The position numbers and the translations under genes were made by a program. The notes under the pieces were generated by a model, which worked only from the letters and a program-made list of their open reading frames with translations, did no database searches and was not told where the DNA came from. From assembly GCF_009857535.1 (NCBI RefSeq), contig NZ_WWCS01000006.1:62001-126000 (forward strand): DNA of 64,000 nucleotides. Reading direction: 5' to 3'. This DNA is from Duganella margarita (GTDB lineage: Bacteria > Pseudomonadota > Gammaproteobacteria > Burkholderiales > Burkholderiaceae_D). Below are positions 16,643-25,330 of the stretch, piece after piece (position 1 is the stretch's first letter; each line of letters starts with the position of its first letter).

Positions 16643-18046
16643 TCAGGCGATCAGTTGTCGGTACATGCGGGTCGCCATCAGGCCCAGAGGACGATGGTGC
16701 TGGGCTGGAGTCATCAGCGTCTGCAGCAGCTGCACGGCGGCTTGTTTGCTGCCTAGCGTGGCGACTTGCTGTTCCAGCTGGCGCAGCGGGCTGCTGTCGT
16801 CATCGTCGGCGTGGTGGCGCACGATGCCGCGCAGCGCGCCGTGGCGCGGCGTCTGGTGCAGGCCGAGCGAATCCAGCGAGCGCTGGCGTGCGCGGAAGCT
16901 CGGCACCCGCGCCGGCGTCACGATCCAGTCGCGCAGCACCTGCTGTTCGTAGGCGCTGAAGACGCCGAACATTTCGGCGCGCTCGCTCTGGATCAGGCGC
17001 CAGAAACGGCTGTTCTCCGGCGGCTGGCCGCGCTGGATCCAGCCGGCGCTTTCCAGTTCCGCCAGCATCTGCGGGATTTGCTGCGGATCGCTGAGCCACT
17101 GGTTGATGCTGCGGCCGGCCAGGCGGCAGTAGTCGGAATGCATATTGGCGCCGGCGTGGGCCTTGGCGGCCATGATGTTTTCCAGTTCTTCCTGCAGGTC
17201 GAAGCCTTCGATAATCGACGTGGTGCAGGCGCCAAGGTCGTTGAGACGGTAGCCGTTCTGCACGCGCTGCCACACGCTGGCGCTATCGCCAAAGCGCGGC
17301 AGCAGCTGCAACAGCGCCTGCACCGCCTTGTGCGCGTGGCCGGTGCTGCCGTTGTCCACCGTGATGTGGAGCGTGAAGTAATAGGGATCGATGCCCAGTT
17401 CATTGAGCTCGTAGGCGGTGATCAGCAGATGCAGCGGCAGCTGTTCGTAACCGAGGTTGTAGCCGATGATCTCCGGCAGGAAGCGCTCGGCGTCATAGGC
17501 CAGCGCCAGCTGAATCGCGCCTTGTTCAAAATAAGTGTCCGGCAGCTGCTGCCAGTCCTCGCAGTCGTGCGCAGCCAGCAGTTTTTTGTACAGCAGGACG
17601 TGGTTCTTTTCCGGCACGCCGTCGCCCAGTTCTTCCAGGTAGGTCTGGATCAGCGGGCGGAAGTCGGGATCGTCCCAGCGCGCCAGCAGGCCATACAGCC
17701 AGGCGCCGTCCACCAGCTTGGTGGGTGCGGCGTACTTAAGGAAGTGCAGGGCGTGCGCCTGGTTGCTGAAATAGCGGCGTGGCGCACCTTCGCGGCGGCC
17801 TTGCAGGTAAGCCTGGTATTCGACGCCGACGGTAAAGGCGCGGCTGGCGATCCATGGCGCCAGCTGCTCCGGTTCGGCCGGCAGGTCGTCGCGCAGTTGC
17901 TGCGCGGCCTGGAGCCGCTGCCCCAAAAAGGTGCGGGCATCGGCGAGTGTCGCATCGTCCGGCGGCCCGGCGTTGAGTGAACGGTAAATCGCTGCGGCGC
18001 TGGTGGCGACGGCAGGGGCGGAGACGGCATACGCAAGCTGTGACAT
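16643..18046 (-). CDS. Haem-oxygenase-like iron-containing redox enzyme heading the cyanophycin operon
   Basis: A 467-residue, largely helical protein resembling the iron-containing redox enzymes of the haem-oxygenase-like di-iron oxidase superfamily. Candidate ligands are the Glu and His in EELGDGVPEKNH, the Glu in LPEIIGYNLGYEQ, and the His-Asp-His set in TLHITVDNGSTGHAHKA. These fit the E-x-H / E / H-D-H pattern of that fold. Members oxidise amines, guanidines or fatty acids with oxygen. It has no signal peptide or membrane segment. ATG 18046 is chosen, preceded by GGGAAT; the frame also has an upstream TTG at 18088. It lies one base from cphB, so it is expected to act on cyanophycin, arginine or its breakdown products, which is inference. 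Confidence 0.8.
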   Translation of the reverse strand: MSQLAYAVSAPAVATSAAAIYRSLNAGPPDDATLADARTFLGQRLQAAQQLRDDLPAEPEQLAPWIASRAFTVGVEYQAYLQGRREGAPRRYFSNQAHALHFLKYAAPTKLVDGAWLYGLLARWDDPDFRPLIQTYLEELGDGVPEKNHVLLYKKLLAAHDCEDWQQLPDTYFEQGAIQLALAYDAERFLPEIIGYNLGYEQLPLHLLITAYELNELGIDPYYFTLHITVDNGSTGHAHKAVQALLQLLPRFGDSASVWQRVQNGYRLNDLGACTTSIIEGFDLQEELENIMAAKAHAGANMHSDYCRLAGRSINQWLSDPQQIPQMLAELESAGWIQRGQPPENSRFWRLIQSERAEMFGVFSAYEQQVLRDWIVTPARVPSFRARQRSLDSLGLHQTPRHGALRGIVRHHADDDDSSPLRQLEQQVATLGSKQAAVQLLQTLMTPAQHHRPLGLMATRMYRQLIA

Positions 18047-18074
18047 GAGATTCCCGATAAGTGGGGTAGTGAGT

Positions 18075-18091
18075 CCGTTGATTATCAACGG
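18075..18091. promoter_or_regulatory. 17-base palindrome upstream of the cyanophycin operon
   Basis: CCGTTGAT-T-ATCAACGG is a perfect inverted repeat with 8-base arms, 29 bases upstream of the first operon gene. Read leftward it contains GATAAT, a candidate -10 element, so a protein bound here would block transcription. Flanking GTGGGG (18061-18066) and CCCCAC (18103-18108) would extend the structure into a longer stem. It is most likely an operator, or alternatively a leader hairpin. Confidence 0.55.
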
Positions 18092-18154
18092 TGCCAGCTA
18101 TGCCCCACATCGGTGCGCCTCTTGTGTTTGTGTAAGAGTAGGCCGACAGACGAT

Positions 18155-18616
18155 CTACATCTTGTCGTCCGCTTCCAGGTTATTGCGGATCTGCTGCAAC
18201 AGTCCTTGTAATTGAGTCAACTGCTCGGCGCTCATGCCAGTGACGGCGGCCGACGAGGCGTGGATGCCCAATTGGTGCAGGCTGTGGAAGATGTTATGGC
18301 CTGCCGCGCTGAGCGTCAGGCGGGTGATGCGGCGGTCTGCCTCGTCGGCGGTGGCGTCCAGCAACTGCTTGTCGCGCAGGCCTTTCAGCAGGCGCGCCAG
18401 CTGCGCCTTGTCACGGCCCGAGTGGGCCACCAGATCGCCCTGGGTGGCGCCGGGATGGCGAAAAAAGAAGCCCAGCGCCTTGTATTCCATATGCGTCAAC
18501 TCGTGCGGGTTGTCGCGCAAGCCGCGCAACTGGCGGGCGCGGAACAAATGCATGATCGAGTGGATGGCGTCGAACACCTGTTCCGATTGGTTGACTTTAT
18601 TAACTTGTTTGGTCAT
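18155..18616 (-). CDS. MarR-family transcriptional regulator
   Basis: A 153-residue winged-helix repressor of the MarR family. The central part has LTHMEYKALGFFFRHPGA followed by recognition-helix-like DKAQLARLLKGLRD and the wing DRRITRLTLSAAG, flanked by helices for dimerisation. ATG 18616 (MTKQVNK) is chosen because it lies just inside the likely transcription start. Codons further upstream (ATG 18628, TTG 18634) stay in frame but would begin within the operator and lack a ribosome-binding site. It is divergent from the siderophore-interacting protein gene and probably represses both promoters. Its ligand is unknown. Confidence 0.9.
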   Translation of the reverse strand: MTKQVNKVNQSEQVFDAIHSIMHLFRARQLRGLRDNPHELTHMEYKALGFFFRHPGATQGDLVAHSGRDKAQLARLLKGLRDKQLLDATADEADRRITRLTLSAAGHNIFHSLHQLGIHASSAAVTGMSAEQLTQLQGLLQQIRNNLEADDKM

Positions 18617-18632
18617 AATAGGGGACATTATC
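18591..18632. promoter_or_regulatory. Divergent marR / siderophore-interacting protein promoter with overlapping operator
   Basis: Rightward: TTGACT (18591-18596), a 17-base spacer, then CATAAT (18614-18619), a strong sigma-70 promoter whose -35 lies inside the marR coding region. Leftward: GATAAT (complement of 18627-18632) with TTGCTC 18 bases upstream. The inverted repeat ATAAT-N7-ATTAT at 18615-18631 covers both -10 elements, as expected for a MarR operator. Confidence 0.65.
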
Positions 18633-18648
18633 AACTAAGGAGCGGAAG

Positions 18649-19353
18649 ATGAGCAATCGAATTCAGCGCGTGCGGCACGACATCAAACGGCGGGAACTGC
18701 AAGTGGCCAAGGTACAGCATCTGGCTCCGGACTATGTCAGCGTAACATTCAAAGGCGAGACCTTACACGATTTCGTCTCGGCTTCCTACGACGACCATGT
18801 CAAATTCATGCTGAGTGATGAAGGCCGGCGCGATTTCACTCCGCGCAGCTATGACAATGTGGCCGGCGAACTGACCATCGAATTCGCGCTGCACGCCACC
18901 GGCGCCGCCTCCGACTGGGCGCGCCAGGCGGCCGTGGGCCAGACGGCGGTGATCGCCGGTCCGCGCGGCTCGATGATTATCCCGATGGATTATGACTGGC
19001 ATCTGCTGGCCGGCGATGCGACCGCGCTGCCGGCGATTCGCCGCCGTTTGGAAGAACTGCCGCGCGAGGCGAAAGTAACGGTGCTGGTGGCGGCGGAGAG
19101 TGCGGCTTTGCTGCCGTTCCGCAGCGAAGCGCAGGTGGACCTGCAACTGCTGGACAGCCAGGAAGCGCTGCTGGCCGCGATCCGCGCCCTGCGACTGCCG
19201 GCGGGCGAAGGCTTCTTCTGGTTTGCTGGTGAAGCGTCGGTGGCCGCGCAGGTGCGCGACGCGGTGTTTGTCGACAAGGGCCACCCGCGCGAGGCAGCCC
19301 GGATCTCCGCGTACTGGAAGCAGGGTGCGTCCGGCCACCACGAAGACCTGTAA
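18649..19353 (+). CDS. Siderophore-interacting protein (FAD-dependent ferric reductase)
   Basis: A 234-residue cytoplasmic flavoprotein of the ViuB/SIP family, which reduces ferric siderophores to release iron. The N-terminal FAD-binding barrel (about 15-115) includes the FAD motif FTPRSYDN. The C-terminal part (about 120-230) has LLAGDATALPAIRRRLEELP and FWFAGEASVAAQVRD, typical of the NAD(P)H-binding half. AAGGAGCGGAAG precedes the ATG. It is transcribed from a strong promoter whose -10 is overlapped by a probable MarR operator. No Fur-box-like sequence is visible, so regulation by the MarR protein rather than iron alone is likely. Confidence 0.9.
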   Translation: MSNRIQRVRHDIKRRELQVAKVQHLAPDYVSVTFKGETLHDFVSASYDDHVKFMLSDEGRRDFTPRSYDNVAGELTIEFALHATGAASDWARQAAVGQTAVIAGPRGSMIIPMDYDWHLLAGDATALPAIRRRLEELPREAKVTVLVAAESAALLPFRSEAQVDLQLLDSQEALLAAIRALRLPAGEGFFWFAGEASVAAQVRDAVFVDKGHPREAARISAYWKQGASGHHEDL

Positions 19354-19357
19354 CAGT

Positions 19358-20245
19358 TTAGATGCGCAGCGCGTCTACCACCAGCTGGAAGGCGGATGAG
19401 GACTGGCGGCGGCTTGGGTAGTACAAGTGATAGCCGGGGAAGGTCGGGCACCATTCTTTCATGACGCGTATCAGCGTGCCTTCCTTCACCAGCTCGCACA
19501 CCATATCTTCCGGTACATACGCGATGCCGTAGCCGGCCAATGCGGCGCGCAGGCGCGAGGTGGTGTTGTTGAACACCCATTGGCCGTCGACGCGCACGTT
19601 AAGTTGCGTGCCGTTCTTTTCAAATTCCCATATCTGCAGATTGCCGTGCGTGGGCAGGCGCAGATTGATGCAGCTGTGCTGTTGCAGGTCTTGTGGCGCG
19701 CGCGGTTTGCCATGCTTGGCAAAATACTCCGGCGTCGCCACCACCGCCATACGCAGGTCGGGGCCGATGCGTACCGCGATCATGTCCTTTTCCACCTGGT
19801 CGCCCAAGCGCACGCCGGCGTCGAAGCGCTGGGAGACGATGTTGGTCATGCTGTAGTCGACGTTGATGTCGATCTTCACATCAGGATAGTCGTGCATAAT
19901 CGGCGACAGCTTGGGCCACAACACATTGTTGGCCGCATGCTCGGCCGCCGTAATGCGGATGGTGCCGGCCGGCTTGTCGCGCAATTCGTTGAGCGAGGCC
20001 AGTTCCTGCGTGATCTCGTCAAAGCGTGGCGCGGCGGTGTTGAGCAGCCGTTCGCCGGCCTCGGTCGGGGTGACGCTGCGCGTGGTGCGCGTCAGCAGGC
20101 GAATGCCCAGGCGCGTCTCCAATCCGCGTATCGTGTGGCTCAGCGCCGACTGCGATACGCCCAGCTGCTTGGCCGCCTTGGTGAAGCTGCCCTCGCGCGC
20201 CACCGTCACAAACGCCAGCAGGTCGTTGAAATTCTCGTATTCCAT
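19358..20245 (-). CDS. LysR-family transcriptional regulator
   Basis: A 295-residue LysR-type activator. The N-terminal helix-turn-helix is clear ([18 protein letters not shown], then [18 protein letters not shown], residues about 12-50). The effector-binding domain follows from about 90. LysR genes normally lie divergent to their target. Here the DNA to the right holds only the 3' remnant of a membrane-protein gene, so its original target seems to have been lost. It converges on the siderophore-interacting protein gene with 4 bases between stops. The effector is unknown. Confidence 0.93.
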   Translation of the reverse strand: MEYENFNDLLAFVTVAREGSFTKAAKQLGVSQSALSHTIRGLETRLGIRLLTRTTRSVTPTEAGERLLNTAAPRFDEITQELASLNELRDKPAGTIRITAAEHAANNVLWPKLSPIMHDYPDVKIDINVDYSMTNIVSQRFDAGVRLGDQVEKDMIAVRIGPDLRMAVVATPEYFAKHGKPRAPQDLQQHSCINLRLPTHGNLQIWEFEKNGTQLNVRVDGQWVFNNTTSRLRAALAGYGIAYVPEDMVCELVKEGTLIRVMKEWCPTFPGYHLYYPSRRQSSSAFQLVVDALRI

Positions 20246-20251
20246 TGATGA

Positions 20252-20428
20252 AGACTCGTCATAAGCTCATCCGGATTATACCGTCTTATCAATAGGCCGC
20301 TGCGCGCCCAGACGGTCGGCCATGCCTCCAACCTGGAATTCGTGGCGCTTACCGCATCCAGCATCTTCCTGATACTGGCGCTGCTGCTGATGGTGCGGTT
20401 GCAGCGATCGCGCGTCTTAGTTAGCTGA
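20252..20428 (+). pseudogene. 3' remnant of a membrane-protein gene (possibly an MFS transporter)
   Basis: A rightward open stretch of 58 codons with no usable start, bounded upstream by an in-frame TGA at 20249-20251. It ends in a typical last transmembrane helix (LTASSIFLILALLLMVRLQR) and stops at 20426-20428. The preceding LINRPLRAQTVGHAS resembles the loop before the last helix of drug-exporter-type MFS proteins. This is where a LysR target gene would sit, so deletion of its 5' part is the simplest reading. The family assignment is uncertain. Confidence 0.5.
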
Positions 20429-21140
20429 ATTTGATCTGGCTGACGCCGATCGATACCACCAGCGGTTCCGGCTGGTGTCCCAGGTCGGCGTCTCGCACGT
20501 AGATCAGGTGGCGGGTCGGCATGCTGATGCCGTCGAAGGTGCCGTAGTCATGGAAGTAGTGCACCGCCGGCGTACCGCCGCTGATATCGACGTCATAGTC
20601 GTGGCGACGCAACTTGCCGTCTTCGGCGAAGTAGAACGTCTGTTCGCGGCTGTGGGTGGCTATGCTGTCCGGGTAGCGCACCTTCAGGCGGCGCAGCGAT
20701 TCCCCGCCCTCCTGCCACGACATCAGTTCTTCGAACTCGAAACCTGGTTCGGCAAACGCGAACGGCAGCGTCAGATAATTCCAGATGGCGTAGCCGACGA
20801 AGTAGGCCAGTTGCGGCTCGCTCCATTGGGTCTCCAGGCCAAAGCCGGCAAACGAATCGCGCGGCGACGGCAGCGATTCGACCACCGTGTCGTCTGCCGT
20901 TTCGATAATGGCGTGCTGCGGCGTGACCGAGGTGCGGCGGCCCGCCGCGCCGAACGGCGAGTGCGAAGTCCACTGACGATGCAGTTCGATGCTGACATCC
21001 ACTTCATCCAGTTTGCCACCGTGGCCTTTGAGTGGCCACAGAATGCCGCCCTGGCTCAGATGCGCGGTCAGCTTGTTCAGGCTTTTCCAGTGTTGCAGGC
21101 CGCCGTGGGCCTTCAGGACTTGTTTGAGCAATGCGTTCAT
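20421..21140 (-). CDS. Conserved hypothetical protein, last gene of the Mo-hydroxylase operon
   Basis: A 239-residue protein that I do not recognise. It has no signal peptide or membrane helix and is rich in alternating beta-strand patterns. The C-terminal half (QTFYFAEDGKLRRHDYDVD, then FHDYGTFDGISMPTRHLIY) looks like an antiparallel lipoprotein-localisation-type (LolA-like) half-barrel, but that is only an impression. ATG 21140 is preceded by AAGGAA. It begins 20 bases after the dihaem cytochrome gene on the same strand, so it is probably cotranscribed with the oxidoreductase. Its stop overlaps the end of the remnant reading rightward. Confidence 0.72.
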   Translation of the reverse strand: MNALLKQVLKAHGGLQHWKSLNKLTAHLSQGGILWPLKGHGGKLDEVDVSIELHRQWTSHSPFGAAGRRTSVTPQHAIIETADDTVVESLPSPRDSFAGFGLETQWSEPQLAYFVGYAIWNYLTLPFAFAEPGFEFEELMSWQEGGESLRRLKVRYPDSIATHSREQTFYFAEDGKLRRHDYDVDISGGTPAVHYFHDYGTFDGISMPTRHLIYVRDADLGHQPEPLVVSIGVSQIKFS

Positions 21141-21160
21141 GATGTTCCTTGGTGTGTGAG

Positions 21161-21694
21161 TTATTGAGGGCAGGGCATGCCGGCATCCGCCCATGTTTCC
21201 AGCGCCTTGATGAAGTCTTCATGCGACATCGGCGGCAGCGTGCGCTGGGCGCCCGGATTCCACGCCCACAGCACCAGCGGATCGGTTTTCATGTGTTCGA
21301 TCACTTGTTCGCCGGTCTTGCGGTTGCCGTTGCGTTTTGGGTCTTTCATCTGCTGGCACACGCCTTTCTTGTCCAGGCCTTGCCACTTCATGCTGAGCGG
21401 CGCCAGGTGCCAGTTGGGCGCGCCCGGCACGCGGCCTTGCGCGCTGTTGGACGCCTGGTGGCAGGCGGCGCAATGCAGCACTGCCGAACCGTGGCCGTCG
21501 GCGCCGCGCACCACCTGCTGCGCGTGAACGATGCCGATGTCCTTCTGGTGCGGGGCCTCGACCTGGTGGCAGTTGATGCAGCGCGGCGACATCACCACGC
21601 TGGCCACCGGGTCGAACAGCTTGCCGTCACCTTTGGGCGCGGCCTGCGCTACCCCGGCAAGCGCGGCACACATCAGCAGGAGCGCGCGCATCAT
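21161..21694 (-). CDS. Periplasmic dihaem c-type cytochrome of the oxidoreductase complex
   Basis: A 177-residue exported cytochrome with a signal peptide ([18 protein letters not shown]) and two haem-binding motifs, CINCH (Cys39, Cys42, His43) and CAACH (Cys75, Cys78, His79). Met residues further on, for example in LSMKWQG and PPMSHEDF, are candidate sixth ligands. It probably carries electrons from the molybdenum enzyme to the respiratory chain. The start overlaps the TGA of the 2Fe-2S subunit gene (ATGA), indicating coupled translation. A second ATG at 21691 is possible. Confidence 0.87.
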   Translation of the reverse strand: MMRALLLMCAALAGVAQAAPKGDGKLFDPVASVVMSPRCINCHQVEAPHQKDIGIVHAQQVVRGADGHGSAVLHCAACHQASNSAQGRVPGAPNWHLAPLSMKWQGLDKKGVCQQMKDPKRNGNRKTGEQVIEHMKTDPLVLWAWNPGAQRTLPPMSHEDFIKALETWADAGMPCPQ

Positions 21695-22146
21695 GCTTTC
21701 CCCGCTGCTTTGTGGATGGCGGCGCGGATGCGCGGATACGTGCCGCAGCGGCAGATATTGCCGGACATGGCCTGGTCGATGTCCTTGTCGGTCGGTCTGG
21801 GAATCGCCTTCAGCAGCGCGGTGGCGGCCATGATCTGGCCGGACTGGCAGTAGCCGCATTGCGGCACGTCGATTTCCGCCCATGCCATCTGCACGCGCTT
21901 GCCGACCGCCGATTCGGCGATCGCTTCGATGGTGGTGATCTTCTTGCCTGCCGCCGCCGATACCGGCGTGACGCAGGCGCGCGACGGCTGGCCGTCCAGG
22001 TGCACGGTGCAAGCGCCGCACAGCGCCATGCCGCAGCCAAATTTGGTGCCGGACATATGCAGTTCGTCGCGCAGCACCCACAGTAGCGGGGTGTCTGGTT
22101 CGGCCTCGACGTCGACCGCTTTGCCGTTGATGTTCAATGAAGTCAT
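21691..22146 (-). CDS. 2Fe-2S subunit of a xanthine-oxidase-family hydroxylase
   Basis: A 151-residue small subunit resembling isoquinoline 1-oxidoreductase alpha (IorA-type). The plant-ferredoxin cluster ligands are Cys38, Cys43, Cys46 and Cys58 ([11 protein letters not shown]), and the second cluster uses Cys97, Cys100, Cys132 and Cys134 (QCGYC and ICRCG). It passes electrons from the molybdenum site to the next carrier. AGGAG lies 8 bases before ATG 22146, which rejects the longer upstream frame. It has no signal peptide, so export would be by hitch-hiking with the Tat-targeted large subunit. Confidence 0.95.
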   Translation of the reverse strand: MTSLNINGKAVDVEAEPDTPLLWVLRDELHMSGTKFGCGMALCGACTVHLDGQPSRACVTPVSAAAGKKITTIEAIAESAVGKRVQMAWAEIDVPQCGYCQSGQIMAATALLKAIPRPTDKDIDQAMSGNICRCGTYPRIRAAIHKAAGKA

Positions 22147-22159
22147 GCTCGTGCTCCTG

Positions 22160-24310
22160 TTAAGTGGTTGCCGCGGCCAGGGCCTTGGCGATTGGCAGCT
22201 TTCGCACCCGGGTGCCGGTGGCGGCATACACCGCGTTGGCCAGCGCCGGCATCAACGCCGAGGTGCCCGGTTCGCCCATGCCGCCGGGCGCCTCGTTGCT
22301 GCTGACGATGTAGGTATCGATCACCGGCGTTTCGTGCATGCGCAGCACGCGGTAGTCGTGGAAGTTGGTTTGCTCGACGCGGCCATCCTTGAAGGTGACG
22401 TCGCCATACAGCGCGCCAGAGATGCCGAAGATAACGGCGCCTTCCACTTGCGCCTTGACCGTGTCCGGATTGACCACCACGCCGCAGTCCAACGCGCATA
22501 CCACGCGGCTGACGCGCACTTCGCCGTCCTGGATATGGGCATCGACCACCATCGCCATGTAGGTGCCGAAGGCGAATTGCACCGACAGTCCGCGTCCGGT
22601 CTTGCCGGCGTGAGATCCCTTCCAGCCGGCTTTTTGCGCGGCCAGCTTCAGCACCTGTTCAGCGCGTGGATTCTGCTTGAGTAGCGCCAGCCGGTAGGCC
22701 AGTGGGTCAGCCTTGGCGCTGGCCGCCAGTTCGTCGATGAAGCTCTCCACCACGAATACATTGTGGGATGGGCCGACGCCGCGCCAGAACGCGGTAGGGA
22801 TGTGCGGCGGTTCGTGGCGGGTGTAGTTCACCTGGATCGCCTTGAAGTCGTAGGGCGGCTTCTCGGCACCGTCCACGGTTTCCGGGTCCCAGCCGTTGTT
22901 GAACGCCGGTGGCAGGAAACGGCCCAGCACCGAGGAGCCGGTGGTGTGATGCGACCAGGCCACCACATCGCCTTGCGCATCCAGCCCAGCGCGCATCTGG
23001 TCGTAGAAATAGGGGCGATACATATCGTGCTGGATGTCGTCCTCGCGGCTCCAGATCACCTTGACCGGATGCGGGACCTCGCGGGCGATGCGTACCGCGC
23101 GTTCAACGCCGTCGATTTCCAGCCGGCGGCCAAAGCCGCCGCCCAGCAGGAAATTATGCACGCTGACTTTTTCCAATGGCAGGCCGGTGACCTTGGCCGC
23201 CACCGCGCGGGCGCGGGTGATGACCTGGGTACCGGTCCAGACTTCGCAGCTGTCCGGCGTGACGTGCACGGTGCAGTTCATCGGCTCCATCGGCGCGTGG
23301 GCCAGGAAGGGCAGCTCGTAAGTGGCGTCGATGACGCGCGCGGCGCCGGCAAAGGCCTGCTCCGGGTTGCCGTCGCTGCGCACTTGCGCGCTGCCGGCAT
23401 CGGCCGCGCGCACCATGTCGGCGACGATGTCGGCGCTGCTCAGTTTCGCATTCGGACCGTCATCCCAGCGCAGGTCCAGCAACAGCAGGGCTTTGTGCGC
23501 GGCGCCGTAGTTGTCGGCGATGACGGCGGCGCCGTCGTCCAGCCTCACCACCTGGTGCACGCCGGGCACCTTGAGCGCGGCCGCTTCGTCCAGCCCTGCC
23601 AGACGGCCGCCGAACACCGGCGATATCGCCAGCGCGGCCACTTTCATGCCGGGCAGCTGGACGTCGATGCCGTATTCGGCCGAGCCATTCAGCTTGTCCG
23701 GCGTGTCGAGACGGCGCGTGACTTTGCCGATCAGACGGAAGTCCTTGGGCTGTTTCAGTACGATGGTCTTCACATCCGGCAGCGGCAGTGTGGCGGCGGC
23801 GTCGGCCAGCGCGCCGTAACCGAGCTTGCGGCCGGACGGCGCGTGGATCACCGTGCCATGCTCGGCGCGGCAGGTGGCGGGATCGACCTGCCACTGCTGC
23901 GCTGCGGCCTGGATCAGCAGCAAGCGCGCGGCGGCGCCGGCCTGGCGCATCGGCATCCAGGCGGCGCGCATGGTGGTCGAGCCGCCGGTGACCTGGAAGC
24001 CCAGCGCCGGATTCATATAGCGCTTGTCGTCGGCGCCGGCATGCTCCAGCGCGACGTCCTTGAGGTCCACTTCCAGTTCCTCGGCGATCAGCATGGGAAT
24101 CGAGGTGTAGGTGCCCTGGCCCATTTCGACATAGGGCATGGCCATGTGAACCTTGCCGTCGGCGGTGATGCGTACCACGGCGTTCGGTTCGAAGACGCTG
24201 GAGGACGTGGTCGAGGCGTCACGCGCGCGCGCCGCAGGAATGGCGATTTGCAGCATCAGACCACCGCCGACGGCGGCCATGGCCTTCAGGAATAGGCGGC
24301 GCTCGGTCAT
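22160..24310 (-). CDS. Molybdopterin-binding subunit of a periplasmic aldehyde/N-heterocycle hydroxylase
   Basis: A 716-residue large subunit of the xanthine dehydrogenase family, closest in layout to isoquinoline 1-oxidoreductase beta (IorB) and cytochrome-coupled aldehyde dehydrogenases. The N-terminus [16 protein letters not shown] is a Tat signal, so the enzyme should be folded in the cytoplasm and exported. Family motifs include [23 protein letters not shown], and near the end [15 protein letters not shown]. It overlaps the upstream hydrolase gene by 4 bases and lies 13 bases before the 2Fe-2S gene. The substrate cannot be assigned from sequence: aldehydes, N-heterocycles and nicotinate-like compounds are all possible. 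Confidence 0.94.
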   Translation of the reverse strand: MTERRLFLKAMAAVGGGLMLQIAIPAARARDASTTSSSVFEPNAVVRITADGKVHMAMPYVEMGQGTYTSIPMLIAEELEVDLKDVALEHAGADDKRYMNPALGFQVTGGSTTMRAAWMPMRQAGAAARLLLIQAAAQQWQVDPATCRAEHGTVIHAPSGRKLGYGALADAAATLPLPDVKTIVLKQPKDFRLIGKVTRRLDTPDKLNGSAEYGIDVQLPGMKVAALAISPVFGGRLAGLDEAAALKVPGVHQVVRLDDGAAVIADNYGAAHKALLLLDLRWDDGPNAKLSSADIVADMVRAADAGSAQVRSDGNPEQAFAGAARVIDATYELPFLAHAPMEPMNCTVHVTPDSCEVWTGTQVITRARAVAAKVTGLPLEKVSVHNFLLGGGFGRRLEIDGVERAVRIAREVPHPVKVIWSREDDIQHDMYRPYFYDQMRAGLDAQGDVVAWSHHTTGSSVLGRFLPPAFNNGWDPETVDGAEKPPYDFKAIQVNYTRHEPPHIPTAFWRGVGPSHNVFVVESFIDELAASAKADPLAYRLALLKQNPRAEQVLKLAAQKAGWKGSHAGKTGRGLSVQFAFGTYMAMVVDAHIQDGEVRVSRVVCALDCGVVVNPDTVKAQVEGAVIFGISGALYGDVTFKDGRVEQTNFHDYRVLRMHETPVIDTYIVSSNEAPGGMGEPGTSALMPALANAVYAATGTRVRKLPIAKALAAATT

Positions 24311-25128
24311 GCGAGTTCCTTGCGCAGGAAGGTGTCGACCTGTTCGACGAACAGCGACGGGTACTGGAACAGCGAGGCGTGGCCGGCGTCCGGATACAAA
24401 CTCAGTTGTGCATTCGGCAGGTGCTGGAACAGGCGTATCGATTGCTCGGTCGGAAACATGGTGTCATTGCTGCCCTGGACCACCAATACCGGGTGCTTGA
24501 TGCGCTTCAGCAGCGCGTAACCGGCGTCGCGCTGGCCGCACCAGCTTTCGATTGCCAGGTACTGGGCGGTGAATGTCTGCGACGGCGGATTGGGGCCTGC
24601 CTCATCGCGGAACTTCAGGCGTTGCAGGAAGGCCTTGCCGCGTTGCTGGCTGTTGGCGGTCGGCGTGAAGAACAGGTGCAGCAGGATTTCGCCCGGCGTC
24701 TTGCCGCCGATTTCGCTGATCACCTTGCGGAAGTCGCCCGCGCCCATGCCGGACGGGCAACCGCCGGCCAGCACCATGCGGCGCACGCTCTTCGGCAGGT
24801 TGGCGGCGATTTCCTGCGCCAGGAAGCTGCCCAGCGAAAAACCCAGCAGGTCGACCTGCCCCAGGCCCAGCGCCTCGATTACGCTCAGTGCCTGCTGCGC
24901 CATCTCCGGCACGTTGGACGGCGTGATCCCATGCGACGCGCCGACGCCGGCGTTGTCGAATACGACCACTTGCCGATGCCGGGCCAGGCCCTCGATCACC
25001 AGCGGGTCCCAGTTGTCCATGGTACCGGTGAAGTGCTGCATCAGGAACAGCGGTGGTTCGGTGCCGCGCTCGCCGTACAGGCGATAGGCGGTCTGGATGC
25101 CGTTGACCGTGATGTATTGGGTCGTCAT
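24307..25128 (-). CDS. Alpha/beta hydrolase, first gene of the Mo-hydroxylase operon
   Basis: A 273-residue cytoplasmic alpha/beta hydrolase. The nucleophile elbow LLGFSLGS gives Ser98. The acid is probably Asp in VQGSNDTMFP and the base His in DAGHAS. The oxyanion region is QHFTGTMDNWDP, and FDNAGVGAS follows the usual strand. Members include esterases, lactonases and C-C hydrolases. AAGGAG precedes the ATG, and a TATAAT lies about 30 bases upstream. As the first gene of the operon it may act on a product of the oxidoreductase, such as an ester, lactone or ring-cleavage product. That role is inferred from context. Confidence 0.92.
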   Translation of the reverse strand: MTTQYITVNGIQTAYRLYGERGTEPPLFLMQHFTGTMDNWDPLVIEGLARHRQVVVFDNAGVGASHGITPSNVPEMAQQALSVIEALGLGQVDLLGFSLGSFLAQEIAANLPKSVRRMVLAGGCPSGMGAGDFRKVISEIGGKTPGEILLHLFFTPTANSQQRGKAFLQRLKFRDEAGPNPPSQTFTAQYLAIESWCGQRDAGYALLKRIKHPVLVVQGSNDTMFPTEQSIRLFQHLPNAQLSLYPDAGHASLFQYPSLFVEQVDTFLRKELA

Positions 25129-25157
25129 GGGAGCTCCTTGCAGGGTGAAATGAAAAA

Positions 25158-25210
25158 ATTATATGAGCGCGCTCCCTGCAATTTGGGACGTAAACCGCGC
25201 AATTCGGGAC
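25158..25210 (-). promoter_or_regulatory. Operon promoter with tandem AraC-type sites spaced 21 bases
   Basis: Leftward -10 TATAAT is the complement of 25158-25163. There is no TTGACA-like -35. Instead GCAATTTGGGAC (25178-25189) and GCAATTCGGGAC (25199-25210), matching at 11 of 12 positions, repeat head to tail with a 21-base period. The nearer copy covers the -35 position. This is the arrangement of an AraC-family activator, and a GlxA/AraC gene lies immediately to the right. A further inverted repeat, TCCCC-N6-GGGGA, follows at 25215-25230. Confidence 0.7.
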
Positions 25211-25330
25211 ATGCTCCCCATATGAGGGGATGCTGCACAGCGACCGTGTGCAAGCTAGCCCCCGAAAGAGGTTAGATGCCCCCGCTTACGCTGGATCCCG
25301 GCGCGCGCGACGCTCCGCTACCATCGGCGC

